Shown: positions 54,102-62,868, counted from the stretch's first letter. The stretch: 64,000 bases of DNA from Streptomyces sp. NBC_00289 (GCF_041435115.1 NZ_CP108046.1:8618001-8682000); one strand, 5' to 3'. Program-made: numbers and translations. Notes: generated by a model not told the origin, from the letters alone.

Positions 54102-55607
54102 GTGATCCTGTTAAGCGACCCCCGAACGCGGCGCAGACGGCTGGGAGTTGCCGCAGCCGCGGCCGGACTCCTGGCGGCGCTGCTGACGGCCGGCCCCGCC
54201 GCCGCGACCCCCGACCCCGGGGACGGCACGGGTACGACGAACACCGAGGTGTCCCAGAGAGCCCAGGCCGAGGTGAGGGCGGCCATCGCCGACGGCGGGA
54301 TACCCGGACAGGACGAGATCGTCCACTCGGCCAACGTCGAGCACCTCGCCAACGTCCCCAAGGAGGCCTTCGCGGGCTTCAATTCGGACCTGGCCTTCCA
54401 GGGCAGGTACGCCTTCGCGGGCAACTACGACGGCTTCCGCATCTTCGACATCAGTGACCCGAAGGCGCCGAAGACGGTCGCCCAGGTCCTCTGCCCCGGC
54501 TCGCAGAACGACATCTCCGTCTCCGGCGACCTGCTGTTCCTGTCCACCGACTCCTCGCGCAGCGACAGCAGTTGCAACAGCACCACGCAACCTGTCACCG
54601 AGAAGTCGTCGTGGGAGGGCATGAAGGTCTTCGACATCAGCGACAAGGCGAACCCCAGGTACGTCGCCGCCGTCGAGACCGCCTGCGGCTCGCACACCCA
54701 CTCGCTGGTGCCCGACCGCAAGAACGTCTACGTCTACGTCTCCTCGTACTCGCCGAACGCCGCCTACCCCGACTGCCAGCCCCCGCACGACGGCATCTCG
54801 GTCATCAAGGTGCCGCGCAAGGCGCCCGAGCAGGCGGCGGTCGTCGGCTTCCCGGTGCTCTTCCCCGGTGAGGGCCCGGACGGCGGCGGCAACCCCGGTG
54901 CGCCCACCAACCCGGGCGTCTCCAAGACCACCGGCTGCCACGACATCACGGTCCTGCCCTCCAAGGACCTGGCCGCGGGCGCCTGCATGGGTGACGGCAT
55001 CCTCTTCTCCATCGAGGATCCCGAGCATCCGAAGGTCATCGACCAGGTGCAGGACAACGTCAACTTCGCGTTCTGGCATTCGGCGACCTTCAACCAGAAG
55101 GCGAACAAGGTCGTGTTCACCGACGAGCTGGGCGGCGGCGGTGCGGCCACCTGCAACGCGGCGATCGGCCCGAACCGCGGCGCCGACGGCATCTACGACA
55201 TCGTCGGCAAGGGCGACAAGCGCAAGCTCGTCTTCCGCGGCTACTACAAGATCCCCCGCCACCAGGCCGACACGGAGAACTGCGTGGCCCACAACGGCTC
55301 GCTGATCCCGGTCAAGGGCAAGGACATCATGGTCCAGGCCTGGTACCAGGGCGGCGTGTCGGTCTGGGACTTCACCGACTCCGCCCACCCGAAGGAGATC
55401 GCCTACTTCGAGCGCGGCCCGCTGACCACCGACGCGCTCTCGGTCGGCGGCTCGTGGTCGGCGTACTACTACAACGGCTACATCTACTCGAACGACATCA
55501 CCAAGGGCTTCGACGTCCTGAAGCTCAGCGATCGCCGCACCGACCCCGCCAGGCGGGTGCACGTGCGTGAGCTCAACGTCCAGACGCAGCCGGACTACTT
55601 CGACTGA
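54102..55607 (+). CDS. Secreted LVIVD-repeat beta-propeller protein with an N-terminal TTA codon
   Basis: The 501-residue protein has a signal peptide (RRRRLGVAAAAAGLLAALL, cleavage after GPAAA) and a propeller built of LVIVD-type repeats: FAGNYDGFRIFDISDPKAPK, GMKVFDISDKANPRYV, GISVIKVPRK, GGVSVWDFTDSAHPKEI and KGFDVLKLSD. Several cysteines (SCNSTT, ETACGSHTH, YPDCQPPHD, TTGCHDI) probably make disulfides. Function is unknown; it is likely exported. The GTG at 54102 follows GGGAGG. Codon 4 is TTA (54111-54113), so translation should need bldA tRNA. Pairing with the divergent DUF305 lipoprotein suggests a shared role at the cell surface during development. Its last 13 bases overlap the converging TetR gene. 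Confidence 0.92.
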   Translation: MILLSDPRTRRRRLGVAAAAAGLLAALLTAGPAAATPDPGDGTGTTNTEVSQRAQAEVRAAIADGGIPGQDEIVHSANVEHLANVPKEAFAGFNSDLAFQGRYAFAGNYDGFRIFDISDPKAPKTVAQVLCPGSQNDISVSGDLLFLSTDSSRSDSSCNSTTQPVTEKSSWEGMKVFDISDKANPRYVAAVETACGSHTHSLVPDRKNVYVYVSSYSPNAAYPDCQPPHDGISVIKVPRKAPEQAAVVGFPVLFPGEGPDGGGNPGAPTNPGVSKTTGCHDITVLPSKDLAAGACMGDGILFSIEDPEHPKVIDQVQDNVNFAFWHSATFNQKANKVVFTDELGGGGAATCNAAIGPNRGADGIYDIVGKGDKRKLVFRGYYKIPRHQADTENCVAHNGSLIPVKGKDIMVQAWYQGGVSVWDFTDSAHPKEIAYFERGPLTTDALSVGGSWSAYYYNGYIYSNDITKGFDVLKLSDRRTDPARRVHVRELNVQTQPDYFD

Positions 55608-56269
55608 CCGGACGCCTGCTCACCCGTAGCGAAGAACCGTGACAGATCGGTCTCGCACGTCCCGCCGGACGCCTCGTCGTCCGGCGGGACCCCGAGTTCC
55701 GGGGCCAGCCGGTAGCGCTGGAACAGCTCCGTCCGCAGCACCGGCACGGGCATCGGAACTCCCGGCACCAGAGCCGCGAAGACCGCGCCCATGAGCACCG
55801 CGCGCAGCATCGGGTAGTCGGCGCCGACGTTCTGGGAGCCGTAGCGGGCGACGGTGTCTCCCAGCAGCTCGGACAGGCGCTTCTGCTCCGGGCACTGCAC
55901 GAACCCCTCGGCCTGCAGCAGGCCCGCCATGTGCTGGCGCATCAGGACCGGCCGGTCCCGGGCCAGGCCCAGGATCGCGTCGATGGCCCGCGCCAGCCGC
56001 TCCCGGCCGTCCTCGGTACGCGGCTCCCGCTCCAGGGCCTCCTCCAGCGTGCGGTGCATCAGCCGGTGCACGGCCGACTGCACGAGCTGGCGCTTGCCGG
56101 GGAAGTAGTACGACACCAGGCCCCGGGCCGAGCCCGCCCGGTCCGCGATGTCGCCGAGCGTCGTCGCCTCGTACCCGTGCTCGCCGACCAGCTCGACCGC
56201 CGCCTGCAGGAGCCGCTCCCGGGAACGCCGGCGCAACTCTTCATTGACCGAGGCGCTGCGCGGGGACAT
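55595..56269 (-). CDS. TetR/AcrR family transcriptional regulator
   Basis: The 224-residue protein has a standard TetR N terminus: RSRERLLQAAVELVGEHGYEATTLGDIADRAGSARGLVSYYFPGKRQL. The C-terminal domain is TetR-like with an unassigned ligand. The start at 56269 follows AGGAG. A near-perfect palindrome overlaps its TATAGT -10 box, so it is probably autoregulated; no other obvious target is adjacent. Confidence 0.92.
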   Translation of the reverse strand: MSPRSASVNEELRRRSRERLLQAAVELVGEHGYEATTLGDIADRAGSARGLVSYYFPGKRQLVQSAVHRLMHRTLEEALEREPRTEDGRERLARAIDAILGLARDRPVLMRQHMAGLLQAEGFVQCPEQKRLSELLGDTVARYGSQNVGADYPMLRAVLMGAVFAALVPGVPMPVPVLRTELFQRYRLAPELGVPPDDEASGGTCETDLSRFFATGEQASGQSK

Positions 56270-56283
56270 GCTGTAACTCCTGC

Positions 56284-56308
56284 GTTGACTGGTTGCCAGC
56301 CAACTATA
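56284..56308 (-). promoter_or_regulatory. TetR operator and -10 box
   Basis: Arms GTTGACTGG (56284-56292) and CCAGCCAAC (56296-56304) are complementary at eight of nine positions around TTG. On the minus strand TATAGT at 56308-56303 is a strong -10 element that overlaps the right arm. This fits autorepression of the TetR gene. Confidence 0.68.
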
Positions 56309-56421
56309 CTCAACGCGACCGGACCGGCTCTTTCGCGGAGTCTGTCCGGGCTGCTGCCTGCCCTGGGCGGCGCGGGGGATCGTCCAGGGCGGGTGAGCAC
56401 TTCTCGAGTGGTGGCCCGGGG

Positions 56422-57129
56422 CTACTTCCTCGCCGTACCGGCGTCCACCAGATCCAGTACCGGCAACAGTCCGTCCGGCCGCCGGGACACCGGCAGATGG
56501 TCCACGAAGTGCACCCGGCAGCCGAGGACCGCCGCACCGCCGTCGGCCCGCCGGTCGTCACCGACCATCAGGGTCCGGCGAGGGTCGGCGCCGAGCGCGT
56601 CGCACGCCGTCGCGAACAGTTGCGGATCCGGCTTCTGGATCCCGTGCTCGAAGGACAGGACGTACGTGCCGACGTAGGCGTCGAGACCGTGCTCACGGAA
56701 GACCGGCCGCAGGTCCCAGCCGATGTTGCTGACCACGCCGACGCCGATCCCGCGCTCACGCAGGGTGCGCAACACCTCCGCGGCGTCGGGGTACGGGGTC
56801 CACGCGGCCGGAGTCATGTGGCGGTCGTACAGCGCGTCGTGCAGCCGGGGGTCGGGCAGTGGCACCTGGCGGGAGAGGCCCGTGTACGCGGCCCGGTGCA
56901 GTTCGGCGCTCTCGTCCCGGACGCGCCAGATGTCGGCCACCGCGTCGGGGAGCCGCTCGGCGGGGGCGCCGCCGGGCAGGGCGCCCGTGCTCTCCAGGGC
57001 CTGCGCGGTCCGGAGCAACTCGGCTTCGCCGAGGCGGAGTCCGGCCTCGTCCAGGACGGCTCGCAGCCAGGACTCGGCGGACTCGATGCGGAAGAGGGTT
57101 CCGGAGAAGTCGAACAGTACGGCAGACAT
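56422..57129 (-). CDS. HAD family hydrolase
   Basis: The 235-residue protein carries HAD motif I as FDFSGTLFRIES, with Ser in place of the usual second aspartate, motif II in GVVSNIGWDLR, the lysine in IQKPDPQLFATA and motif IV LMVGDDRRADGGAA. The cap is helical (C1). It likely dephosphorylates or dehalogenates a small metabolite. Loss of the second Asp, the general acid for phosphatases, is seen in some HAD subfamilies and may change the reaction. It starts with ATG 57129. Confidence 0.88.
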   Translation of the reverse strand: MSAVLFDFSGTLFRIESAESWLRAVLDEAGLRLGEAELLRTAQALESTGALPGGAPAERLPDAVADIWRVRDESAELHRAAYTGLSRQVPLPDPRLHDALYDRHMTPAAWTPYPDAAEVLRTLRERGIGVGVVSNIGWDLRPVFREHGLDAYVGTYVLSFEHGIQKPDPQLFATACDALGADPRRTLMVGDDRRADGGAAVLGCRVHFVDHLPVSRRPDGLLPVLDLVDAGTARK

Positions 57130-57180
57130 GCGCCGGACTGTACCGGCGCCCTTCGCCGGCGGACGCCTCGCCGGGACGCG

Positions 57181-57870
57181 TCAGAGCGGCGGCCGTCGGC
57201 GGTGGGGCAGGTGGCCGTACACCGGCACCGCCACCGCCACGACGAGCGCCCCGAGCAGCCAGCCGCCGAGCACGTCCGAGGGCCAGTGGACGCCCAGCCA
57301 GATCCGGGTGAGGCCGACGCCGACCACGGAGAGCGCGGCCACGGTCAGGGCCGTACCCCACAGGACGCGGCCGGCGCCGTGGTGGTGCAGCAGCCACAGG
57401 AGCAGGCCGAACACGACCGTGGCGGTCAGGGCGTGGCCCGACGGGAAGGCGGCGTAGTGGGCGGAGTCGACGGGGTCGGACCAGACGGGGCGCGGGCGGT
57501 CCACCGCGGCCTTGATTCCCTGCTGCAGCAGTGTGCCCAGCGCACATGTGGTCGCCAGCCATAGGGCCGTCCACCATGCCGAGCGCCGCCACACCAGCCA
57601 CACCATGGCGACCGCACACAGGATGCGCATGGTCAGGGGGTCCCAGACCCAGTCCGTCAGGACGCGGAACACCTGAGTGGTGTCGGGGTCGTTCACCGCC
57701 CAGCGATGGGTGGTGCGGGAGATGTCACCGTCGACGGTGATCAGCGGACCCCACCGGGCCGCCACCAGCGTGAGCAGCAGGGCGGAGCACACCGCCAGAG
57801 CACCGGCGGAACGGGCGGCGGTGCGGTGCTCCGGCTGACGGGGTGGGGAGTCGACGGAGGACGAGTGCAT
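57181..57870 (-). CDS. PAP2 family membrane phosphatase
   Basis: The 229-residue protein has six hydrophobic segments and the three PAP2 motifs: KAAVDRPRP, FPSGHA and RIWLGVHWPSDVLGG. It should remove phosphate from lipid phosphates such as undecaprenyl diphosphate or phosphatidate at the outer face of the membrane. It starts at ATG 57870 and lies just upstream of the non-coding repeat region. Confidence 0.92.
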   Translation of the reverse strand: MHSSSVDSPPRQPEHRTAARSAGALAVCSALLLTLVAARWGPLITVDGDISRTTHRWAVNDPDTTQVFRVLTDWVWDPLTMRILCAVAMVWLVWRRSAWWTALWLATTCALGTLLQQGIKAAVDRPRPVWSDPVDSAHYAAFPSGHALTATVVFGLLLWLLHHHGAGRVLWGTALTVAALSVVGVGLTRIWLGVHWPSDVLGGWLLGALVVAVAVPVYGHLPHRRRPPL

Positions 57871-57995
57871 GCTGCGATCCTCCCCGACCGACGGTGCGGG
57901 AGGCGAATTCCGGGGCGCGCCTCGGTCGCTGTGACGGAGGATCGAGGCGAGCGTCCGGTCGCCGCCGGGACGGAACTGCGGCTGGGGAGGGATCT

Positions 57996-58044
57996 CCGGG
58001 TGCCGGGTGCCGGGTGCCGGGTGCCGGGTGCCAGGTGCCGGGTC
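57996..58044. repeat. Seven-copy 7-bp tandem repeat
   Basis: CCGGGTG is repeated from 57996: five perfect copies to 58030, then CCAGGTG and CCGGGTC to 58044, followed by a duplicated TCAGTGC. It forms the left part of the 831-base gene-free region 57871-58701. Confidence 0.9.
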
Positions 58045-58080
58045 CTCAGTGCTCAGTGCCGACCCGGGGGTGCGGTCCGG

Positions 58081-58701
58081 CCTCCGGGCCCCGGGCTGCC
58101 GTCCGCACTGCGGCTTCCTCTGGCCGTCGGCTCCGGGTCGCCGTGTGGACAGCGGCCTTCTCCGGTCCTGGGCCGCGGCTTCGGGTTGCCGTCCGCACTG
58201 CGGCTTCCTCTGGCCGTCGGCTCCGGGTCGCCGTGTGGACAGCGGCCTTCTCCGGTCCTGGGCCGCGGCTTCGGGTTGCCGTCCGCACTGCGGCTTCCTC
58301 TGGCCGTCGGCTCCGGGTCGCCGTGTGGACAGCGGCCTTCTCCGGTCCTGGGCCGCGGCTTCGGGTTGCCGTCCGCACTGCGGCTTCCTCTGGCCGTCGG
58401 CTCCGGGTCGCCGTGTGGACAGCGGCCTTCTCCGGTCCTGGGCCGCGGCTTCGGGTTGCCGTCCGCACTGCGGCTTCCTCTGGCCGTCGGCTCCGGGTCG
58501 CCGTGTGGACAGCGGCCTTCTCCGGTCCTGGGCCGCGGCTTCGGGTTGCCGTCCGCACTGCGGCTTCCTCTGGCCGTCGGCTCCGGGCCGCCGTGTGGAC
58601 AGCGGTCCTCTCCGGTCCTGGGCCCCGGCTTCGGGTTGCCGTCCGGACTGCGGCCCCCTCCGGGCGTCGGCTCCGGGCCGCCGTTTGCACGGCGGCCCCG
58701 G
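58081..58701. repeat. 90-bp tandem repeat array with internal 42+48 bp structure
   Basis: From 58111 a 90-base unit repeats at 58201, 58291, 58381, 58471 and 58561, nearly without change until the last copies, with partial or degenerate units at 58081-58110 and from 58651. Each unit itself consists of two diverged half-units of 42 and 48 bases, the first starting CGGCTTCCTCTGGCCGTC and the second CGGCCTTCTCCGGTCCTG. Because 90 is divisible by three and the unit has no stops, every frame reads through as periodic peptides, but no start site with a ribosome binding site supports translation. It ends next to the stop of the M56 gene. Confidence 0.93.
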
Positions 58702-59637
58702 TCATCCCAGCGCTCTGAGGCCAGGTACGAAGGCGACCAGTACCGGGACCACGGGTACCAGCGCGGCCGCCGCCGTCAGCCGCAGTCGGCGGCCCGCGGT
58801 GAACCGGTCCGGGGGAGCGAGCAGCCGGTCCACCCGCTGCGGGACGTGGGCCTGTGGGGTCGGGCCGGGGCCGAACACGCCCCGGTCCTCGTTGACCTCC
58901 ACCAGCGCGAGCGCCGTGGTCAGTCGGCCGAAGCGGCGGGAGGCCATGTCGTCGGCGGCGAGTTCGACCAGGCGGTGCATCTCGTCGCGGAACGCGGCGA
59001 ACACCGGCACCTGCGGGAACCCGCCGGCCAGCGCGGCCGAGCAGTGCAGCAGCCAGTCGTGCCGGGCCTGGGCGTGACCCTCCTCGTGCGCGACCAGGGC
59101 GTCCACCTGCCGTCTCTCCAGGCGGCGCAGCGCGGCCGTGGTGATCACGAGCCGGGGCGCGGTGCCCGGCAGCCACCAGGCGTCGCACCGCTCGCCCTCC
59201 AGGACGACGAGCCGCCCCCCTGGTTCCTCACCGGGCAACAGCGGGGCACGGACGAGGAGTTCGGCCCTGCGCAGCCGGCGCCGGGCGCGAGTCCGTACGA
59301 CCTCGCGCACCAGCATCGCCGCGGTCCACGCGCCACCGCAGGCGAGCGCCACCGCCGTCGTCGCCGCCCAGGGACCCGCCGCCGTACCGATCGCGTAGGC
59401 CTGCACGACGGAACGCGGTGCGGGGGCGAACAGATGGCCGTGCAGCGCCTGCCAGGAGGCCGCCGCGCTCAGCGTCATCGACAGCGCGCAGCACAGCAGG
59501 ACGGCCGCCACCACGCACTGCCACACCCACAGGGCGAGCACCGGTTCGCGGTCCGGCCAGTCGGCCCGGGCGAGCAGCCGTGGGGCGACGACGGCGGCCA
59601 GCGCGCCGAGCAGCAACAGTGCCGCGGGGACCATCAT
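58702..59637 (-). CDS. M56 family metallopeptidase (BlaR1-like, membrane)
   Basis: The 311-residue protein has three N-terminal transmembrane helices, a cytoplasmic zinc peptidase domain with HEEGHAQARHDWLL (HExxH) and downstream ELAADDMA, and a C-terminal helix (TAAAALVPVVPVLVAFV). M56 proteins are often paired with BlaI/CopY repressors and act in signal transduction, but no such gene is adjacent. Two ATGs (59637, 59634) lie together; the ribosome binding site is weak. The DUF5134 gene ends... upstream on the same strand, 148 bases away. The 90-bp repeat array begins directly after its stop. Confidence 0.9.
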   Translation of the reverse strand: MMVPAALLLLGALAAVVAPRLLARADWPDREPVLALWVWQCVVAAVLLCCALSMTLSAAASWQALHGHLFAPAPRSVVQAYAIGTAAGPWAATTAVALACGGAWTAAMLVREVVRTRARRRLRRAELLVRAPLLPGEEPGGRLVVLEGERCDAWWLPGTAPRLVITTAALRRLERRQVDALVAHEEGHAQARHDWLLHCSAALAGGFPQVPVFAAFRDEMHRLVELAADDMASRRFGRLTTALALVEVNEDRGVFGPGPTPQAHVPQRVDRLLAPPDRFTAGRRLRLTAAAALVPVVPVLVAFVPGLRALG

Positions 59638-59785
59638 GGGGGGCAGCCTATGAGCGCGGAGCGGCCCGGGTGAGGCCTGCCGCGGCAAAGTGACGCAGGC
59701 AACGGTTGCGGACAGCGGCGGCCCGTCTCAGGTCCCTGCCGAAAGTCCCCGTCGCACCGCCCGGGCCGGCGGCTGCGGCAGAGTC

Positions 59786-60334
59786 TCAGAGCGTCAGCAG
59801 CATCGCGACCATGGCGATCCCCATGGTCAGCCGGCAGGCCCGGGCCAACTCCGGCCGGTCGCCCCAGCCGACGGCCCCGGCATCGACCGCGACGGGCACC
59901 AGCCGCACACCGGACAGCAGCACGTACCCGACGAAGTACAGGAGCAACAGCCCCGTCAGCGGCGGGAAGTCGGAGCCGCCGTGCCCGGCGTGCCCGCCCG
60001 GTGGGGTGGGCGAAGCGGCCATCACCACCGCCATGTAGAGCATGGCGGAGGCCCCGACCAGATGGTGCAGGTGGTGCCCGCTGGCCCGGGCCGCCCACAG
60101 GGCGTGCACCGCGGCCGCGCCGAAGACGGCCACATAGCCGGGCAGGGCCCACGAAGGAGGGGTGAACACGGTCGCGGGTACGGCCATCGCGGCCATCCCG
60201 AAGCCCATCAGCGCCTCGCCTCCCGCGGCACGGCGCTGTTCGACGACGTTGCTGCGCATCCGCAGCAGACAGTAGGCGCCGGTGGCAGCGCACAGCGCCA
60301 CCAGCAGCCAGCCGGGCGAGGCCGGTCCGTGCAC
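59786..60334 (-). CDS. DUF5134 family membrane protein
   Basis: The 182-residue protein has five or six transmembrane helices, a histidine cluster in GHHLHHLVGASAMLYMAVVM and a His/Gly loop (PTPPGGHAGHGG) that could bind metal. This is the layout of the actinobacterial DUF5134 family, of unknown function and frequently next to M56 peptidases. The GTG at 60334 is five bases after GGAGG. It probably shares a transcript with the M56 gene downstream. Confidence 0.85.
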   Translation of the reverse strand: MHGPASPGWLLVALCAATGAYCLLRMRSNVVEQRRAAGGEALMGFGMAAMAVPATVFTPPSWALPGYVAVFGAAAVHALWAARASGHHLHHLVGASAMLYMAVVMAASPTPPGGHAGHGGSDFPPLTGLLLLYFVGYVLLSGVRLVPVAVDAGAVGWGDRPELARACRLTMGIAMVAMLLTL

Positions 60335-60484
60335 GCCCACCTCCGTGCTCGACGGTCGGTCCGACGGTCGGTCAAGGGATGCCCGGGCATCGCGGCGCGC
60401 ACGCGAGCGCAGGGATGTACACGGGGAGCGTTCGCGGGAGCACGACAGGTGACGGGGGAGAGGCGCAGAATCATTCACGAGTAA

Positions 60485-60499
60485 AACACCTGTTAAACT
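60485..60499 (+). promoter_or_regulatory. MarR-type operator and -10 box of the FUSC/MarR operon
   Basis: AACA-CC-TGTT at 60485-60494 is an inverted repeat inside the AT-rich stretch GTAAAACACCTGTTAAACT. TAAACT at 60494-60499 is a good -10 element, placing transcription start at about 60507, the A of the ATG, so the message may be leaderless. The MarR protein encoded in the operon is the likely binder. Confidence 0.6.
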
Positions 60500-60506
60500 G
60501 ATGCTT

Positions 60507-62186
60507 ATGAGCAGTGCGCCCCCCGCCCCCGGTACCCCGCCCGCCCGACGTCTCCCGCTGGCCGGCGTGCTGCGCCTCGGGCGGCCCTCCGACATCTGGT
60601 ACAAGCCCGCCCTGAGCGTGGTCGCCGCGGTCGCCCCGCCCAACCTGACGCTGCTGGCGCTGGACCGGCTCGACCTGGCGATGTACACCATGGCCGGCTC
60701 CCTGTGCGCGCTCTACGCCCACAACCGCCCGTACGCCGCCCGCGCCCGCGCGCTGGCCTGGGTCGTGCTCGGCATGCTCGGCGGTCTCGCCGTCTCCCTG
60801 GTCACGGCCTCGCTGACCGGCAGCGCCGTCGTGCTGGTCACCGTCGGCGCCCTGCTGGCCGCCGCCCAGAAGGCGCTGTGCGACGCGACCCGGATCGGCC
60901 CGCCCGGCAATGTGATCCTCACCTTCGTCAGCTCAGCCGCCCTCTTCGCGCCGCAGGCCCTCGGGCAGGTCCCCGGCCACCTCGGGCTGGCCGCGGCGGC
61001 GGGCGTCGGGGCCTGGCTCGTCGGCATGGCGCCCGGGCTGCTGCGCCCGCACGGCCCGGAGCGCCGGGCCACCGCGCACGCCCTGAACGCCGCCGCCGCG
61101 TACGCCGTCACGCGCGGCACCGGCGACGGCCACTCCCGGGCCCGCGCCGGCGCGGCCGCCGCCGTGCACGCGGCCTGGCAGTCGCTGCTGTCCGCCGGGC
61201 CGCGCAACGCCACCCGGCGCGCTCTGGAGCGGCTCGTCGTACGCGCCGAGGTCGCCCTGGCCGCACCGGCCGACACCGACCCGGAGCCGCTGCTCGCCTG
61301 GGCGCGCGCACTGCGCGGCAACGGCCCGGTCCCGCAGGCCGGTCATCCGGCGCCGGACGCCGACGAACTGCTCGGCGTGGACGCCGAACTGGCCGCCGGG
61401 GCCCGCCCGTGGTGGACCCGGCTGGGCCCGCTCACCCCCCTGGCCGTGCGCACGGCACTCGGCTGCGCCCTCGCCGGCTACGCCTCCCTCGCCCTCGGTG
61501 TCGGCCGCCCCTACTGGGCTCTGGTCACCGCCGCCTCGCTCTACCAGGCGAACATCACCCTGACCTGGAGTCGCGGCGTCCAGCGCGTCGTCGGCAACCT
61601 CGTCGGCGTGCTCCTGTTCGCCGCCGTCGCCCCGCTCGCCCATCTCGGCGGGGCGGCCCTCGTCCTGTGCTGCCTGGCCTTCAACTTCGGGGCCGAGGCA
61701 CTGATCGGCCGCAACTACTGGCTCGGCAGCGTCTGTGTGACCCCGATGGCGCTGCTCATCTCCGAGTTCGCCGGCGTTCAGGAGCCGGGGAAACTGATCA
61801 CCGAGCGGGTCGTGGACACCCTGATCGGCGCGCTGGTCGGGTTCGCCGCCGCCGTCGTCGTCACCAACCGGCGCGCGGGCGATCGCATCGAGCACGCCCT
61901 GACCGCCGTGGAGCGGGCGCGGGGGAGTGCCGCTGTCCTGCTGACGGAGCCGCGGCCCGGTCGCAGGGCCCTGGAGGCCGCCCGTCGGGACCTCGCCGCC
62001 GCGCTGACCGAGCTGCGCGTCACCACCGACGCCGCGAGCGGCGAGTGGTGGCAGCGGGCCCTGCCGCAGGAGCGGGTCGTGCTCGCCGAGCGGTCGGCGC
62101 ACCGTACGCTCGCCGCGACGGTACGGCGTCAGGGGCTGCACCTGGACCAGCGCGAGGCCAGGACGACGGAGGGTGTACGGCCATGA
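60507..62186 (+). CDS. FUSC family membrane protein (AaeB/YccS-like exporter)
   Basis: The 559-residue protein has two hydrophobic halves. The N-terminal block contains YTMAGSLCALYAHNRPYAARAR; the C-terminal FUSC-type block runs from VRTALGCALAGYASLALGVGRPYWALVTAASLYQ to ERVVDTLIGALVGFAAAVVVTNR, ending in a helical soluble region. It probably exports aromatic or organic acids. The ATG at 60507 has no Shine-Dalgarno and sits where transcription should start; ATG 60501 is also in frame. The MarR gene overlaps its stop by four bases, so the exporter is under direct feedback control by that regulator. Confidence 0.88.
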   Translation: MSSAPPAPGTPPARRLPLAGVLRLGRPSDIWYKPALSVVAAVAPPNLTLLALDRLDLAMYTMAGSLCALYAHNRPYAARARALAWVVLGMLGGLAVSLVTASLTGSAVVLVTVGALLAAAQKALCDATRIGPPGNVILTFVSSAALFAPQALGQVPGHLGLAAAAGVGAWLVGMAPGLLRPHGPERRATAHALNAAAAYAVTRGTGDGHSRARAGAAAAVHAAWQSLLSAGPRNATRRALERLVVRAEVALAAPADTDPEPLLAWARALRGNGPVPQAGHPAPDADELLGVDAELAAGARPWWTRLGPLTPLAVRTALGCALAGYASLALGVGRPYWALVTAASLYQANITLTWSRGVQRVVGNLVGVLLFAAVAPLAHLGGAALVLCCLAFNFGAEALIGRNYWLGSVCVTPMALLISEFAGVQEPGKLITERVVDTLIGALVGFAAAVVVTNRRAGDRIEHALTAVERARGSAAVLLTEPRPGRRALEAARRDLAAALTELRVTTDAASGEWWQRALPQERVVLAERSAHRTLAATVRRQGLHLDQREARTTEGVRP

Positions 62187-62722
62187 CGGCACCGAACGGG
62201 CGGCAGGCGGGCGCGACCAGGGACGACACCGTCGCCGCGGTCGTCCGGCAGTGGCAGGCCGTGCGTCCCGAGCTCGACACCGGCCCCATGGAGATCATCG
62301 GCCGTATCAACCGCTGCGCCGCCCTCCTCCAGCAGGCGGAGGACGCCCCATTGCGCCGGGCCGGTCTCAGCCGCCCCGAGTTCGACCTGCTGGGCGCCCT
62401 GCGGCGCACGGCACACGAGCTGACCCCCGGTGACCTGGCCCGGGAGACGTTCTCCTCGGGGGCCGCGGTCACCAAACGCCTCAAGGTGCTGACCGAACGG
62501 GGCCTGGTGGAGCGCCGTGGCGACACCCGTGACCGCCGCGTCGCCCACGTCCGCCTCACGGAGGCCGGGCGCGACCTGGTGGACGGCATCCTCCCCGAGC
62601 AGCTCGCCTACGAGACCGCCGTGCTGTCCGGAATGGACCCGACCCGGCAGGACGAACTCGCCGGGCTGCTGGGCGGTCTCCTGGGACAGCTCGAGGGGCG
62701 CCTCGGAGCCCTGCGCGGCTGA
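62183..62722 (+). CDS. MarR family transcriptional regulator
   Basis: The 179-residue protein has the MarR winged helix: LRRAGLSRPEFDLLGALRRT, ELTPGDLARETFSSGAAVTKRLKVLTERGLVERRGD and the wing DTRDRRVAHVRLTEAGRDLVD. It starts on an ATG overlapping the FUSC stop (ATGA), so both proteins are made from one mRNA. It probably represses the operon through the inverted repeat at 60485-60494 and is released by the aromatic substrate of the pump. Confidence 0.94.
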   Translation: MTAPNGRQAGATRDDTVAAVVRQWQAVRPELDTGPMEIIGRINRCAALLQQAEDAPLRRAGLSRPEFDLLGALRRTAHELTPGDLARETFSSGAAVTKRLKVLTERGLVERRGDTRDRRVAHVRLTEAGRDLVDGILPEQLAYETAVLSGMDPTRQDELAGLLGGLLGQLEGRLGALRG

Positions 62723-62770
62723 GCGGTCCGTCTCCCGGACGGGCCGGAAGTTTCGGTGGCCGACCGGCCA

Positions 62771-62848
62771 TTGACGGGACCGTTGCCCTCTTCCTACGTT
62801 CGAGCAGATCGGTTCGGATCATCGGCCGATGTGCGAAATGTCGAACGT
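62771..62848 (+). promoter_or_regulatory. Promoter with long inverted repeat before the glycoside hydrolase
   Basis: TTGACG (62771-62776) and TACGTT (62795-62800), 18 bases apart, make a good sigma70-type promoter. ACGTTCGA (62796-62803), overlapping the -10, is exactly complementary to TCGAACGT at 62841-62848, 37 bases further, a layout suited to a looping repressor or activator. Confidence 0.6.
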
Positions 62849-62868
62849 GCGAACGAAGGATGCCTGCC

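Noticed and set aside
58081..58701. Possible CRISPR array
   Set aside because: The 90-bp units are contiguous with no unique spacers between short repeats, and there are no cas genes nearby.
57706..59673. Plus-strand 655-codon frame and related frames reading through the 90-bp array
   Set aside because: They exist because the repeat period is a multiple of three and lacks stops; no ribosome binding site or conserved domain supports translation, and they run antisense through the PAP2 and M56 genes.
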